The notes below the pieces were generated by a model. The model was given only the letters and a program-made list of their open reading frames with translations. It had not been told where the DNA came from and made no database searches. This document shows positions 7,193 through 7,883 of a stretch of DNA of 7,883 nucleotides, in pieces. The stretch lies in NCBI GenBank assembly GCA_031268685.1, contig JAIRWW010000277.1, positions 1-7,883 of the forward strand, written 5' to 3'. Numbering within the stretch: the stretch's first letter is position 1; each line of letters begins with the position of its first letter. A program made the position numbers and the translations under genes. This DNA comes from Azoarcus sp. Its GTDB lineage: Bacteria > Pseudomonadota > Gammaproteobacteria > Burkholderiales > Rhodocyclaceae.

Positions 7193-7196
7193 GGAG
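7193..7196 (+). promoter_or_regulatory. Ribosome-binding site deciding the uppS start
   Basis: GGAG lies 7 nt before the ATG at 7204-7206. Two further in-frame ATGs lie upstream at 7177 and 7189, with only weak G-rich stretches before them. The good spacing and the length of the N-terminus relative to E. coli UppS favour 7204. Confidence 0.65.
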
Positions 7197-7203
7197 AGTC
7201 CCG

Positions 7204-7883
7204 ATGGCGGATCGAGGTTTTACCAGTTCCACACAGGCCGTGCCTGCCGCCGGTTCTGTGCCGCGCCATGTGGCCATCATCATGGACGGTAATGGCCGTT
7301 GGGCGCGCAAGCGTTTCTTGCCCAGGATGGCCGGGCATACACGTGGGGTAGAAGCCTTGCGGGGAACCATACGCGCCGTGATCGAACGCGGGGTCGAATA
7401 CCTGACTGTATTCGCATTCAGCTCCGAGAACTGGCGCCGTCCTGCCGATGAAGTCACTTTCCTTATGCAGCTTTTCATCAAGTCGCTGCAAAAAGAAGTA
7501 AGCCGCCTGCACGAGAACGGCATCCGCTTCCGCGTCATCGGTGATCTTTCGCGCTTCGAGCCGTTGTTGGCCAAAGCCATCGCCGCCGCCGAGGAACTGA
7601 CAGCCGACAATACCCGTTTGCATCTGACCATCGCCGCCAATTACGGCGGCCGCTGGGACGTGCTCTCCGCGGTCAATCGCGTGCTTGCCAGAGAGCCGGG
7701 CCTGACCGAAGTAAGCGAAGATGCGGTTAATGCCGAGCTGTCGATGAGTTTCGCTCCCGAACCCGATCTTTTCATCCGCACGGGAGGCGAGCAGCGGATC
7801 AGCAACTTCCTGCTTTGGCAACTGGCTTATTCCGAACTCTATTTCACCGACACCTTATGGCCGGATTTCGACGCGGAGACGCT
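7204..7883 (+). CDS. uppS: Undecaprenyl diphosphate synthase (isoprenyl transferase), 3' end cut by window
   Basis: UppS adds eight isopentenyl units in cis configuration to farnesyl diphosphate to make the C55 lipid carrier of peptidoglycan and other wall polymers; it works at the inner face of the membrane. The 226 visible codons show [13 protein letters not shown] from residue 22, with the catalytic Asp at D28, then [10 protein letters not shown] (71-80), the conserved NYGGRWD (146-152), and the C-terminal signature [19 protein letters not shown] (188-206) with the RxG and RIS residues that bind the second diphosphate. [12 protein letters not shown] follows at 212-223. By comparison with E. 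coli (253 aa) about 25-30 residues are missing beyond the window edge. It starts 51 bases after frr with no terminator between, so it probably continues the same transcript and leads into the usual cdsA-dxr-rseP-bamA cluster (not seen). Confidence 0.97.
   Translation, partial: MADRGFTSSTQAVPAAGSVPRHVAIIMDGNGRWARKRFLPRMAGHTRGVEALRGTIRAVIERGVEYLTVFAFSSENWRRPADEVTFLMQLFIKSLQKEVSRLHENGIRFRVIGDLSRFEPLLAKAIAAAEELTADNTRLHLTIAANYGGRWDVLSAVNRVLAREPGLTEVSEDAVNAELSMSFAPEPDLFIRTGGEQRISNFLLWQLAYSELYFTDTLWPDFDAET

Noticed and set aside
7153..7203. Small GC-rich inverted repeat between frr and uppS (CCGCC 7168-7172 with GGCGG 7181-7185)
   Set aside because: Only 5 bp with no T run, so not a terminator; such pairs are expected by chance at this GC content.

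Overview
The window is a conserved housekeeping locus from what looks like a betaproteobacterium. The evidence is a GC-rich coding style with G/C-ending codons, protein sequences close to but clearly different from the E. coli orthologues, and the gene order glnD-map facing away from rpsB-tsf-pyrH-frr-uppS. A Rhodocyclales- or Nitrosomonadales-like source is a guess that I cannot settle from the sequence. I see no phage, plasmid, defence, CRISPR or transposase content.

Layout: positions 1-38 hold a strong intrinsic terminator, well placed for an unseen + strand gene to the left and possibly also used by glnD. On the minus strand, map (methionine aminopeptidase, 3630 to 2767) is followed after 16 bases by glnD (PII uridylyltransferase/uridylyl-removing enzyme, 2750 to 174, with a longer alternative start at 2807). 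The divergent gap at 3631-4108 holds a degenerate REP-like inverted repeat (3754-3831), a good sigma-70 promoter for rpsB (3905-3933) and a structured 5' leader of about 170 nt. On the plus strand come rpsB (S2), a hairpin that may attenuate transcription, tsf (EF-Ts), pyrH (UMP kinase), frr (ribosome recycling factor) and uppS (undecaprenyl diphosphate synthase), which is cut by the right edge.

How the genes work together: rpsB, tsf and frr serve translation (small subunit assembly, EF-Tu recycling and post-termination recycling). Map removes the initiator methionine from new proteins. pyrH supplies UDP/UTP, which is also the substrate GlnD uses to modify PII in response to nitrogen status. 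uppS makes the lipid carrier for cell-wall synthesis and normally starts a cdsA-dxr-rseP-bamA envelope cluster, which would lie past the right edge.

I found no new system. The points worth a second look are regulatory or structural: the rpsB leader, the rpsB-tsf hairpin, the REP-like element, the unusual Pro/Ala tail on Map, and uncertain starts for map and glnD.
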